Source: Acephala macrosclerotiorum
Lineage: Eukaryota; Ascomycota; Leotiomycetes; Helotiales; Mollisiaceae
DNA: 64,000 bases
Direction of reading: 5' to 3'
Assembly (NCBI GenBank): GCA_014904845.1
Contig: MU119429.1
Location: 1-64,000, forward strand
The translations under genes and the position numbers were made by a program. The notes under the pieces were generated by a model. It saw nothing but the letters and a program-made list of their open reading frames with translations. It did not search any database and was not told the origin of the DNA. The first letter of the stretch is position 1. Each line of letters starts with the position of its first letter. Below are positions 13,979 through 24,774 of the stretch, piece after piece.

Positions 13979-14939
13979 ATGCCAATCTGCATAGAATGTC
14001 GGTATCCTGTCAAGACCCTCTATACTGAATATTCCGGAGCCGATGACCGCTCCAGCGGCCACGGAGTACGACTCACTGTCTGTAAGAACTGTGGCAGGTT
14101 CTGCGACAAGTATGTAGAGCATGACTTTGTGGTATTGTTTATTGATCTAGTTTTGATCAAGCCACAAGTATGTGACATATCCAAATGAAAAGCTGCCATA
14201 CTCATTGTCGCAGGTCTACAGACACTTGCTACATAATACCTTGATGCGAGAGCATGACCAATTCGATGTCAGTTTCACACCTCGGTCTCGCTATTCTTTA
14301 TTAATATTCTACCAGCCCTCTATAATTCGTCTCGGCATACTCCTCCTCCTCTTCGACGTCTACCTAACCTGGGCTCGAATCGAAAAGCAAACCTCCAACT
14401 CCGCCAACTCCTCCAGTGACAGTAACTTCCTCCTCCTCGCCCAACAACCCATCGTCTTCCAATACATATTCTTCCTCCTTCTCTGCGCCCTCTCTACCCT
14501 CGCTTTCCACCTCTCGATCCGCTTCCTGACCTCCTCCCCCTTCTCACCACTTGTCCTTTTCGGCTTTATCCCCCGCTATCCTCGTCCGAATTCCGTCAGT
14601 ACGGCATTACTAGTTTCGAGTTCTACGAAATTGTTTCCCATTCTGATGGTTATTTGGGAATATGATGTCCCAGCTGCGGCAAGGAGTTTGGGATGGGCGG
14701 TTGTGGCGAATAATGTGGAGGCGTTGAAGATTTTGTTGGATTGTGGGTATGGGACTGCAGCGATTTTGGCGACGGTGGGAGCTATTAGTAGGTGGATGGT
14801 TGGGAGAGGGATTCTTTGGGTGGTTGGCTTGGATGGTGTTGATACGGTGGGAGATTCTGGGGTTGCTGCTGATGGGAAGGCGCTTTGGGCTTTGGTGGAA
14901 TTGGGAAGGGAATGGGGTGGTAGGTTGGGTCTGGGATAG
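13979..14939 (+). CDS. ARV1: ARV1-family ER lipid-homeostasis protein
   Basis: Two exons, 13979-14167 and 14214-14939, joined by a 46-bp GTATGT...CAG intron; 304 residues. The start is the ATG at 13979, giving MPICIEC. The upstream in-frame TTG at 13946 is not a eukaryotic start. The N-terminus has the Arv1 zinc-type motif: C-x2-C (PICIEC) and a second C-x2-C (VCKNCG), followed by FCDKYVEHD and IDLVLIKPQVYRHLLHN, the Arv1 homology domain. Hydrophobic segments follow at about residues 100-120, 150-180 and further on. In yeast ARV1 acts at the ER in sterol distribution and GPI/sphingolipid metabolism. The splice falls inside the conserved KPQ|VYRH word, which supports the model. The sense strand is C-rich until about 14630 and G-rich afterwards, an abrupt change. 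Confidence 0.93.
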
Positions 14940-15245
14940 TAAGGACATTTGAATCGAATATAATGTCGATCTGCTGCATAGGTATCTTGCAAAGGTACGG
15001 ACATTGTGAGAGACTGAGTGTTGGTACTGCTGTGAATCATTACTTGTCTCCCAGCATCCCCAAGTCGTAGTTCACTCTAGGTATGCATCCATAATGTCTG
15101 TAGCAATTCCATCCTTGTGAAGCTGACCAAGTCTTCCGTTTCAATATCAAATACACGGCATCTGAAGCCTATCCGAATCCCCAACCTCAACGCCCAAAAT
15201 GTACATCCATGCACCTCTCTAGTCAACTCCCGACTATCTCCTTCC

Positions 15246-15764
15246 TCAAGCAGGTCGTCTATTCTCGTATACAGCATGTGCTCTCAAACCGGAGGCTCGT
15301 GGCTCGATGAGTGGGTGCCATTGTGCTAGGAACGTAATCGCTATGAAGTATTAGAATATCCATTCCTCCATAGGTGAGAATTCTTAGGTAGAAGTCGTAT
15401 GCCAGTATGAGATTTGCGAGAGAAGGAAAAGGATGCATACCCCACATAATATAGCAACTTGCGAAAGAGAGGATGAGAGAGCTTCGCCAGATTCTAGAAC
15501 ATATCAGCAAGCCATTTTAACAGCGACAGCCACAGCTCCTATGCCCAAGGCAGATTTGGGTAAGTAAGGGGAGACATACGTTTGTGTTTCGCCTTTAGGT
15601 GAGAGGAACCATCCTGCAACGGAAGCCAGTACGACTACAACCAGGCCGATGAGAATACTCCAGCTATAGACATCATGAATTAGCATTCAAACCTCCAGAT
15701 ACATTAATTGAAGCAAGCTCGACGAAGGGGAATCATCTAGAGTATTTGCATACCCGTTCGCCAT
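15246..15764 (-). CDS. VMA9: V-type ATPase subunit e (Vma9-like)
   Basis: Four very short exons on the minus strand: 15764-15754 (11 nt), 15663-15580, 15493-15441 and 15340-15246; 80 residues. The joined frame gives MANGWSILIGLVVVV, then a second membrane helix (WRSSLILSFASCYIMW|AITFLAQW), matching the two-helix V-ATPase e subunit of the membrane Vo sector. The family word GWFLSPKGETQT lies between the helices and the typical HPLIEP motif follows. The size matches the family (about 70-85 residues). The third intron acceptor was chosen just before CGATTACG because it restores AITFLAQ; using the next AG deletes those residues. The protein supports proton pumping into vacuole and Golgi. It lies 220 bp downstream of the dehydrogenase gene on the same strand. 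Confidence 0.92.
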
Positions 15765-15986
15765 TGTGTGAGAAGTCGTTCAGCTTGTAATGGTAGCTTG
15801 GTGATGCGGATGTTGATTTCGAGATATCGCAGGCAGTCGAGTTCCGCGAGCTTGGACCAAGTCATCACGGGATCGTCACCGATGGCAATTGCTTTTGCTG
15901 GCCGCTCCACAAGCCTCCTTCCTGCAAAGCAAACGATTTCAATTGTCTTCACTCTTCGTTCAATGTCATTTCTACTTTTTCGCATT

Positions 15987-16964
15987 CTAGTTCTCAAATT
16001 TTAGGCCCGCTTCTTGTCTCACTGCGCCATATATTGCCGCAATATCTCCTGCCTCTCCCTTGTGTTTCTTCACTTGCTCCAAGTGTGCATCTGCTACCTC
16101 CACATCTTTCAGCCGAGTTCCTGCAGCTTTTGCCAAAGCCATTGCATGTCTCGCATCCTTTCGAGCTAGGTCAACTGCAAATAATGGCTCCTCACGCTTG
16201 TGGTAGTCACCCGACATCATCCTCGTTGAGTACGCGGCGTATGGCCCAGGGAACATCGTCTCGATGAAGACATGTAGATTGTCGCTACCAAGACCAGACT
16301 TCTCTGCCAAAGTATGTCCTTCTGACAGAGCTTCAACCATGTTGAGAACGAAAGTGTTTCCAATGACTTTCAACAGCAGAGCTTGTCCGACCTTTTGGCC
16401 GCCGAAGTCTACATTGGCCCTTCCCATCACTCCTTTGGTGTAAGGTTTGACCTTCTCGACGCTCTCCTTTGGACCAGCAAGAACGCAGACAAGCTGGCCA
16501 GCATCTGCCATTGCCGGAGCACCAAACACAGGACATGCTACGAACTCGGCGCCAGCACCAGTCACCTTCTTCGCCAGCTCCTCTGATGTCTCGGGATGTA
16601 TGGTTGAGCAATCGACAAACAGCTTTCCTTTCGTATCGCCTTTCAACGCTGCATCGATCGTTTCGGTTATAGCAGCATCATCACCGACGCAGGTAAAGAT
16701 GATATCGGATTTGGAGACAGCCTCCTCGATCGAACTTGCCACTGTGGACTTTCCAGAAAGTAGGGACTTGCTGAGGTCTTCGGAGCGCATCTTGGTACGG
16801 TTGTAAATTATTAGAGGTTTATCGAGCTGGCCTTTTTCAACCAGGTTCTTGCACATGCCCTAAACGTCTTGGTTAGCTGCTCGTTCTTTGATCGTCCCTA
16901 ATTTCAATTCTCAACTGACCCTGCCCATATTGCCAAGGCCAATCCATGCTAATTGAGGTGCCAT
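15987..16964 (-). CDS. 3-hydroxyisobutyrate dehydrogenase-family NAD(P) oxidoreductase
   Basis: Two exons, 16964-16920 and 16859-15987; 305 residues. Exon 1 supplies the Rossmann motif GLGNMGR (within MAPQLAWIGLGNMGR), cut by a 60-bp intron directly after the arginine. Downstream are VDCSTIHPE, the APVSGG-like segment CPVFGAPAMADAG and the catalytic-lysine helix GQALLLKVIGN (Lys about 179), in the order typical of beta-hydroxyacid dehydrogenases (6-phosphogluconate-dehydrogenase NAD-binding superfamily, including 3-hydroxyisobutyrate dehydrogenase and GLYR1-type enzymes). The canonical substrate-loop glycines are altered, so the substrate is uncertain. No mitochondrial presequence precedes the Rossmann motif, so a cytosolic location is inferred. 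Its start lies about 500 bp from the divergent ARG2 gene. Confidence 0.88.
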
Positions 16965-17462
16965 CTTGTCAGTAATTCAACTCAAGACAAAGATTCAAGA
17001 TCTAGTGTTCGGAAAATGGACAGCTTCAATGACGCGGATTTTAGGAATAAATTACCCAAGGACTGGTGTCAGAAGGATTTAAAAGCATTGCCGGCGAGAA
17101 TTGCCGATTTTGAAGCTAGAGACTGACAATCATGGCTCCGTATGTCTCCAACGAAACTCGGACATTTGGCCCAAGGCCAATGTTCCTACCAGTTCCGATC
17201 CACAAGAAGCACATGATAGACTTCCACGTCTTGTTCTGATACTTAGCGTGAATGTGAAGTACAGCCCCTCCCGAGCGAAGCCTATCGATAAGAAAGCCCT
17301 AGCTTCCCGTGCCGAGCTCGGACGAAAAGATCAGCGAAATTCCGTCGTGCATGTGCACAGAGCAAACTTCCCCACATCACGAGCCATGTGGAGTTAAATG
17401 CCTCTGCAACCTCATGCCATATTCTTCTCATTTTCAATCATAATATACACTCAATATGCAAT
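16965..17462. promoter_or_regulatory. divergent promoter region, dehydrogenase / ARG2
   Basis: About 500 bp between two divergent starts. A 98-codon frame at 17101-17397 has no family resemblance and is treated as chance. The last 60 bases are pyrimidine- and A/T-rich, as expected for an ARG2 leader. Confidence 0.45.
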
Positions 17463-19755
17463 ATGATCTTGCAAGAGACAGCCTTGAAAAAGGGCAGACA
17501 AGTGGTTGGTCATAGCGTGAGTCAGTTACTCCTTTGGCGGTGTACACAAACTGACCTGAGTAGATACAATCATGGAAGAGGCAGAGTAAAGTCTGCAGAG
17601 GCATTTTGGACAATGATGTACGTTGCTATGGGACGGAGAGAGGCCTCGCGACCCAATTGAGGGAGGAGCTTGCCAAGGAGCATGTGAAAGATCTCGCAAA
17701 CCAGCAGAAAGCAAAGAAAGAAGCCAGGGCGGTTGACAAAGTATGAAGCTTAGAAACGACTATACATACATCTCTAATCCTTTGCAGGACTTTTTCATGT
17801 CGGTTTTGAACTCTTCTGCAACGAAACGAGAAGCAAGATCCTACATACAACGATTCACGCCCTCCAAAGACTCACAACCAAAGCGAAGTATTCCGGACAC
17901 GAAAGCCACGCGTGGGAATGGAGTCAATCTTGGTGGACTGTATGGACCTACGGCAGTTGAGCAGAGTCCAAAGTTTGTGCAGCAGCCAGAACGTCTGGCG
18001 AAGCTCGCTGTGGAATCACAATTACATGTCGCCCTTGTCAAACTGAGAGCACCGCAGACACTGGGTGACGAGGCACTGAATGGAATTGGACGGACACTTT
18101 CGCAGCTTGGTAGACTTGGTCTGATCAGTTTGGTGGTACTCGATTGCAATCTCGAGGCCAGTCCAATATCTACCAGGCACAATCCAGACTGGCGTGCCTT
18201 GGAGACAGAACAGGCAAGTCGACTTGTTGCTGCCATTGATGGCAGTGGAGACACAGGCGCAAGATTCGTGGACAATGTCATTGGAGTATCCGAAGGACCA
18301 GCAGCTCCAGGCTTCGCTCAGACCAAAACGCACGTCACCCTTCGAAAGCTTCTCATGACACCTTTGAGGCGGGGCATTATTCCTGTGATTCCCTCAGTCG
18401 GCTATACAGACATTAGCCAGACAGCAGTACCTGTAGATGCCTCAGATATGGTCTTGGCACTAACAAAAGAGCTTGCTGGCATTCCTTCTGCGCTATTGCC
18501 AGATGAAGATCCAACTGAAACTCGAGACCGTCTGAAAGCTCTTCGAGACGAGCTCTCGCTCGACCGACTTATTATTCTTGATCCGTTGGGTGGTGTTCCG
18601 GCTGCCGACCGACCCAATGGTTATCATGTGTTTTTGAATATGGAGCAAGAGTTTGAGCCTGCCAAGCAAGAGCTGCTCAAAGCAATGCAAGTTGACGAAC
18701 AAGGAATAAATTTGGGCTCCAAGTCTGTCGAGCAAAATGTAACTGACTTGGCGTCGGGAAATCCATTCTCAAAATTCGCCGAGACTGAGTTTGGGAGCCC
18801 GAAGTCTACAGTCGACTCTATCGCTGAACCAGAGGGCAGAACCAAACCCAAAGCTGACACTTGGCACCATCTCCAGAGCCTACAACTGGTCCGATCAGTG
18901 CTTTCTATGCTTCCTCCGAGTTCTTCAGCACTTTTGACAACACCCGAAGAGGCAGCAAATTCAGGTAAAGATGCGCCTTTTCAAGCTGCTCGAGTTGGTA
19001 CAAGAAGGCAACGAAATCCCTTGATTCATAACTTGCTCACAGATAAGCCCGTGTTTTCCTCTTCGTTGCCAGTAGGACGCCTGGGACAAGCACCAGTTAC
19101 AGAACCTGTTTCTCCAGCGGAGAGCGTTACCCCTACGACCTTCGCAAAGCACGGCATGTCCGTCACGATATTTCCAGATCCAAGGATTGCTCCTTGGGAG
19201 CCTCCAGTGCCAGGGAAGCCTCACTTGACACTCACCAATTCCCAAATCGACCTGCCCAGGCTTGTCCACCTTATTGAGGACTCGTTTGGAAGGAAGCTCG
19301 ATGTTAAGGACTATCTCAAACGTGTCAACGGCCGGATCGCAGGAGTTATTATTGCTGGTGAGTATGAAGGAGGGGCATTATTGACCTGGGAGACGCCTCC
19401 TGGAGTGAAGGATGATGGTTCTCCGGAAAGCAGAGCACGAATGGTGCCATATCTCGATAAGTTTGCAGTTTTGAAAAGAGCTCAAGGAAGCGGAGGCGTT
19501 GCGGATTTGATATTTAAGGCAATGGTTCGGGAATGCTTTCCTGATGGGTGTGTCTGGCGGAGCAGGCGAAATAATCCTGTGAACAAGTGGTATTTTGAGA
19601 GGTCGAGAGGTACTTGGAAACTTCCTAGTGAAGGCTGGACTATGTTCTGGACGACACCAGAGTTGAGCATGGATAAGCAGCTCTTTTCAGATTATGAAGG
19701 AGTTTGCAGAGGCATTGAACCTTCTTGGGCAGACAACAAGGCAGTCTTGGACTGA
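17463..19755 (+). CDS. ARG2: N-acetylglutamate synthase, mitochondrial
   Basis: Three exons, 17463-17516, 17564-17740 and 17788-19755; 732 residues. It catalyses acetyl-CoA + glutamate to N-acetylglutamate, the first step of arginine biosynthesis in mitochondria. The joined N-terminus is basic and lysine/arginine-rich, as for a mitochondrial presequence, followed by [20 protein letters not shown] and [19 protein letters not shown], which match fungal NAGS (yeast ARG2, Neurospora arg-14). A degenerate amino-acid-kinase-like region occupies about residues 150-470. The C-terminal GNAT domain (about 560-725) shows [18 protein letters not shown] and [14 protein letters not shown]. Starting at 17743 would lose the presequence and put intron sequence into the protein. 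The first intron contains TGAGTCA (17518-17524), identical to a Gcn4/CPC1 site, overlapping the donor. Confidence 0.93.
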
Positions 19756-20204
19756 GGATAGAGAAAAGTTACAAGCAACCATGGCTGCCAGCTGGATCTT
19801 ATCACCTGCCTCATATGGCGTCTTCAGAACAAAGTCAGCTGAGCTTTCACATCCTAAGACTTGAATATGTTTCTCGTTAGCAATCCTCATTCGATGTTGC
19901 TTCCAAGAAGCATCACCAGGAATGCTTCGTCAACAATAGAAGATCGCTATTCATCATTCCATAGCTCTAAATAAAGTAACCAATGAGATAACCAACAGTC
20001 TGCTCGACGTGTGTCGTAAGCCAATTTGAGTCTGCCTAATCCTTCGATTGTCCCTCATTATCACGTGAAAGATATCCTGACAGCCAGGATCATCGAGCTA
20101 ACCGCGAATCACCTTCCTGAGCTTCGAAACGGCAATCCTACGACATAACGTTCACTTCACGAACACATCCTCCATCAAACTCGGTCGCAATAACAACTGC
20201 CAAG
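19756..20204. other. intergenic, ARG2 to BAR gene
   Basis: About 450 bp with no gene seen. It serves as the ARG2 3' region and the promoter of the BAR-domain gene; C/A-rich sequence precedes the start at 20205. Confidence 0.5.
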
Positions 20205-21470
20205 ATGGACAAAGTATCTGCATTTGGAAAGAACTTCTCGTAAGCCTTCCCATCGAACTGGAATGCTGGATTCAACATCATTGTTATCTGTTTGCCTTGA
20301 AGCTATACGATGCTAACTATAGTTTCACAGGGCCTCATTCACACCTTTCGCAGCCCGCACACAGCAATATGTGAAGGAGCAGCTTGGACAGGCCGAGGAT
20401 AAGGTCAGAATATATCTGCTGCATTGCGCCGGGGCTGGATCTTAACTGTCTGCAGACGCAACTTCCCCCTGATTACATCGAGTTGGAGAAGAGGGTCGAT
20501 GCCTTGAAGCAAGTTCACCAGAAAATGCTACAGGTCACGTACGTACCCTATCAATGGAATATTATCTCAGGAATATGGACAGCTAATTGTTGCCTATTTA
20601 CAGATCCCAATACTCCCACGAAGCCTACGATTACCCAGCAAACATCAAGGAGAGCTTCGGTGATCTCAGTCGCACAGTCAGCGAGAAGGTCCACCTCCTA
20701 TCAACTGCCACCTCCCCTGCCGAAGCCCAAGCTGCCCTCACTGCACCACCCTCTGCCAAACCACAACCCAAGACATTCAACCATGCCATCGCTCGTGCCA
20801 GTCTGGCAAGCAGCCAGCTCCTCCAACAACAGAACTCCGGAACGGGAGAGGACCCTCTTGCTACTGCTCTGGAGAAGTATGCATTAGCCAGTGAACGTGT
20901 AGGCGAGGCCAGACTCGCACAGGACTCTCAGATCCAGAGCCGTTTCCTTGCAGGCTGGAGTACGACCCTGAATACGAACTTGATGTTCGCTACCCGTGCC
21001 AGAAAGAGCGTCGAGAACTCGAGACTGATGCTCGATGCTGCCAAGGCGAAGGCTAAGAACGGTGGATGGAAGCTGCCAGGCCAGAAGCCCGCTGATCACG
21101 ATGGTGAGGAGGCGTCAGAGGAGGCTAGAGTCGAGATTGAGCAGGCTGAGGATGAGTTTGTTGGTCAGACAGAAGAGGCTGTTGGCGTCATGAAGAATGT
21201 GAGTACTATTACCTTTCGCTCAGAAGGTCAATGCTAATAAGTCAGGTTCTTGATACCCCAGAACCACTCCGCAACCTTGCCGATTTGATTGCCGCCCAAC
21301 TCGAATACCACAAGAAGGCATACGAGATCCTGAGCGAGCTCGCACCAGTTGTCGATGGACTCCAGGTTGAGCAAGAGGTTCGTCGGTCTAGAGATTTCTC
21401 TGCCTAAAAGACGGTCGCTGATGAAGCATTTTTGCAGGCCAGTTACCGAAAGAGTCGTGAGGGGCAATGA
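20205..21470 (+). CDS. BAR-domain protein (Gvp36-like)
   Basis: Six exons: 20205-20239, 20331-20403, 20456-20538, 20604-21198, 21246-21377 and 21438-21470; 316 residues. All joins keep frame and give MDKVSAFGKNFSASFTPFAARTQQ, then a long helical region with VDALKQVHQKMLQVT, YSHEAYDYPANIKES and RKSVENSRLMLDAAKAK. This is the layout of fungal BAR proteins related to yeast Gvp36, which bind curved Golgi, vacuolar and endocytic membranes as dimers. The residue-200 region is acidic (E-E-A-R-V-E-I-E-Q-A-E-D-E-F), typical of the BAR linker helix. The final exon is only 33 nt and ends KSREGQ. The end of exon 5 uses a less common donor (GTTCGT). The family call is by overall pattern, so Gvp36 identity is probable, not certain. 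Confidence 0.87.
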
Positions 21471-22122
21471 ATTTCGCTCTGACTGGGTTGGCAGGAGACA
21501 CAAGATTCATTTTCGACAACGAGGAGCAGTGCACATCTGTTTTGAATCTTTTCACGGAGAGCTGGTAGCTTGAGGGCTGTCTCGTTTCGGATCACCTTTT
21601 TTCTTGGGCGTCGTTTTTCATGGTGTACTCGAGTCAATCGATGAGATTCCCCGTTTTCTTACCACTATACCAATATCTGGTCTTCCAATTAACAGCTGTC
21701 ACCACTAATTCCGACCTCAATGATAATGGTCGATCGCACTTGGGACATTAAAGTCTCAACAGACGTCTCTGTGTAAGTACAATCCCACGTGATTATAATA
21801 AGATTAATTTTCCAGGTATACTGAGCCGGAAGCACAACGGGTCGCTCTTTCCCCTTTCGTGATGGTGCCTGCATGCATACTTCCTGCACTATGACAAGCT
21901 TCAATCGAATTTTTGACAGCCACGAATCAGGACCGTTACAATATAAAGATCATCTCCATTTTCATCATCAGGGACTTATAGCATTAAGCACAAGTAGTGC
22001 CATACCCGCTTCTCGAATCTCTACAAGCGACGCTACTCTACTCATGTTCATATTCTCTTCTCATCAACAACAATCATGCTTTGAATCCTTCCTACCTTAT
22101 TCCTCTCTCACCGAAGCAAAAA
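21471..22122. other. intergenic, BAR gene to ATG22
   Basis: About 650 bp with no credible gene; short frames at 21689-21904 and 21873-22223 have no motif. The 3' half is pyrimidine-rich and probably holds the ATG22 promoter and leader. Confidence 0.45.
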
Positions 22123-24036
22123 ATGGCTTCCGCACTACCAGCTCTCGACCTCTTCTCAGCTCCAGCAGAAGATCCTCCAAACGAAAATCCAACACCAGTC
22201 ACAGGGGGAGAGAAAGATGCTGAAGCAACGCTCTCAGATCCACCCATAGCACCCGATCAATTCGATCCGAAATGGTCAACCGACAGAATCGAAATTTGGA
22301 GTTACTATGCTTATTATATTGGGAATAATGGGTTGACGCTTTTTAATTTTGCGCCGACTGCGTTTCAGAATTTGTTGTATCAGGCGGCGGGGGATGGGGA
22401 TAATTTGAGGTTTGCTGGGAGGTGAGTTCTGCTTGTCGAAGGTGAAAGGATGGGGAACAGGGTGGGGACATTGGGCGATTGGTGCTGATGAGTGAGATAG
22501 GGAGAGAATGATTAACAGTATTGTGCTGCTTTCGAATGGGATTAGTTTTGCAGTGCAGATTGTGGTGTTTTTGTTTTTGGGGAGTTTTGCTGGTGAATTG
22601 ATCACCAACTTGCTCGCAACCAGAGCTGACAAGAGTAGATTTCGGCACGTGGAAACCAAATATTCTAATCGGATTATCTCTTGTTGCTTGGGGCATTGGA
22701 TTCGGATGGTTGGGTGTTCATGATTCTTCCAAATGGCCAGTTGCTACGGGGATGTATATTGTTGGGCGTGAGAATCAAGGCTCATTGATGAAGTTCGAGA
22801 CTGACGTGATCAGTCATTGCGTATCAAACAACGTTGACTTTCTGGACGGCTGCGTATGTATCAAAATTGAGAACTCAAAGCAGAATACTGACACTAAAAG
22901 ATTCCCTGGTCTGGCCCGCAATACTCCTGAACTGAGACGTAAGGCAGAAGAGTATCAAGCTGGAGAGATCACATGAGAAGAGTACGACTATGCAGATAGT
23001 CTTAAGAGATCCGAATTGTCCAACATGGCATTCTACATCCAGTCTCTTGGAGAAATCGTCATTCTAGCCGTCATTGTTGGAATCCTGTTTGGACTTCACG
23101 TCAACGCTTCGACTACCAACAACAATTGGGGCTTATCGGTGTTGATTGCGTTTGGGACTGGGGCATGGATGCTTCTGGCGATCCCATGGTTCTTGAAGGA
23201 GAAACGGCGAGCAGGTCAAGAGGTATGCCATCCTAATGTCCTAGCTGAAGCTCGTGATTGACACAACCAAGGTCCCACACAACATGAACATCATAACGGT
23301 AGGATTCTGGCAAATCTGGCACCTCAAACAATCCCTCATTTACCTCGTCGGCTACTTCCTCCTAGGAGACAGCCTCAATACAACTGTAACCGTAATCAGC
23401 ACCCTCCAAAACAGCATCGTATCCTACAACTCCCTCGAGTCGACGTACCTCCTCATTGTTGGCATCGCCGCTCAGGCAGTGGGCATCTACTGTTTCTGGT
23501 ACGCCCAACGCAAGTTCCGCCTCTCCACAAAAACAATGTTCAACATTGTCGCTTTCTCCATCATCCTGCTAGACTGCTGGGGAATGATCGGTATCCGGAC
23601 CCAGAAATTTGGCTTTCACCATGTCTGGGAGGTCTAGCTATATCAAGTCTACTACGGTCTATTCGTCTGTCCTTGGTATTCCTATTCCCAAATCATGATC
23701 TCCGAAGTCACGCCAAGAGGAAGAGAGTTTCTGTTTTTCAGTCTATTTAGTATTATTGGGAAGACGAGCAGCTTTATCGGGCCACTGGTGAGTAGTGCGA
23801 TTATTGATGCGAGTCCGAGTGGGAACAATTCGACACCCTTTTATTTCTTGGCGGGGTTGAGTGCCGCGAGCTTTTTGATGTTGCTGCTGTTTGTGGATTT
23901 GAAGAAGAGCAGGAAAGAGCAGCAGGAGTTTTTAGAAAGGGAGGAGGCGGCGAGGAGGGCATTAGTGGGGGTTGATGCGGAGGTTGTTGACTCGGGTGCG
24001 GGACCTGGAGTGGTGGATGAGGAGAAGAAGGGTTAG
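22123..24036 (+). pseudogene. ATG22: ATG22-family vacuolar permease with two in-frame stops
   Basis: Six exons can be joined in frame: 22123-22421, 22501-22592, 22639-22767, 22814-22853, 22901-23222 and 23272-24036, for 549 codons. The product matches Atg22, the major-facilitator-type vacuolar amino-acid exporter used after autophagy: ISFAVQIVVFLFLGSFADFG, ATGMYIVGLIAYQTTLTFWT, AFPGLARNTPELRRKA, LGEIVILAVIVGILFGL and YQVYYGLFVCPWYSYSQ. Two stops interrupt conserved sequence. TGA at 22974-22976 (codon 212) lies in EIT*EEYDYADS, where R (CGA) would fit. TAG at 23635-23637 (codon 416) lies in VWEV*LYQVYYG, where W (TGG) is expected. Splice sites and frame are otherwise intact, so inactivation is recent, or the bases are wrong. 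No intron of plausible length removes either stop. The second stop is followed by CTA, a context known to favour readthrough. Confidence 0.85.
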
Positions 24037-24774
24037 AAGCTTGATTCTGTTGCTAGACTTCAGGTATATGTATCAAGACTTCACAAACTCTAGTTAAACA
24101 CGGCAAAATCAGACTACCAGTGTATCACAATCGCAGCGCAGATCTCCTGCCTTCTCCTTTCCCTACGACCCCACGCGTGAAGAAAACATGACGTCTGCTC
24201 CGGAATCTCATATCGCAGTTCGGAATAACCTCACTTTCGCGTCTTCGGGTCAACTTCCAACCCGCACTTTCCCCAGCCCCACCAAACGTCTATATAAATT
24301 TAAATACGAAAAAACTCGACATCGCCTCTCCTGACAAAGGTGCGGTACAGTGAACTGAAACCCTCATAGCATTGCACTCCGCTGTGAAGAGGTATTGCAG
24401 GAATCTAACAACGCATATCAGGTTGAGTAGGGTTAACCAGTCCTTAAAGGTATACCGTTCGAAGACATCTACTTGTAGACATAGGTCTTCGAGGTTACCT
24501 TTTGCCCTTTTCGTTCTTTTCTCGTTGGGTGAAGATGATGGGTTGGAGTGTTGGGTTTGTTTTGATTTTTGGGGGGCTAGGGGTTAGAGTTGACAGGCGA
24601 GGTGCTAGACAGGAGATGAAAAGGGCAGTGAGGCCTTCGAAGTTGAAGTTCTGCTACGCGTAATGCGACATCTCCTCTTTGCGCTTCTTGGTGTCTTGGA
24701 ATGTTAGTGAAGATTGAGAAATCTGAAATTTCCATTGCTGTGTTAAAAATGACGCAAAGCGCAAACAACCATCC
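24037..24774. other. intergenic, ATG22 to DhaK gene (convergent)
   Basis: About 740 bp between two converging genes. A TATAAATTTAAATA word lies at about 24292-24305, but no gene is recognised downstream of it. Short frames (24372-24587, 24577-24768) lack motifs. Confidence 0.45.

Noticed and set aside
14576..15040. 154-codon reverse frame
   Set aside because: Antisense shadow of the G-rich 3' part of ARV1; low-complexity P/S/T.
17101..17397. 98-codon frame upstream of ARG2
   Set aside because: No motif and no splice signal linking it in frame to ARG2; not a recognised regulatory peptide.
22974..22976. Selenocysteine reading of the ATG22 TGA
   Set aside because: Ascomycetes such as this lack selenoprotein machinery and Arg, not Cys, fits the site.
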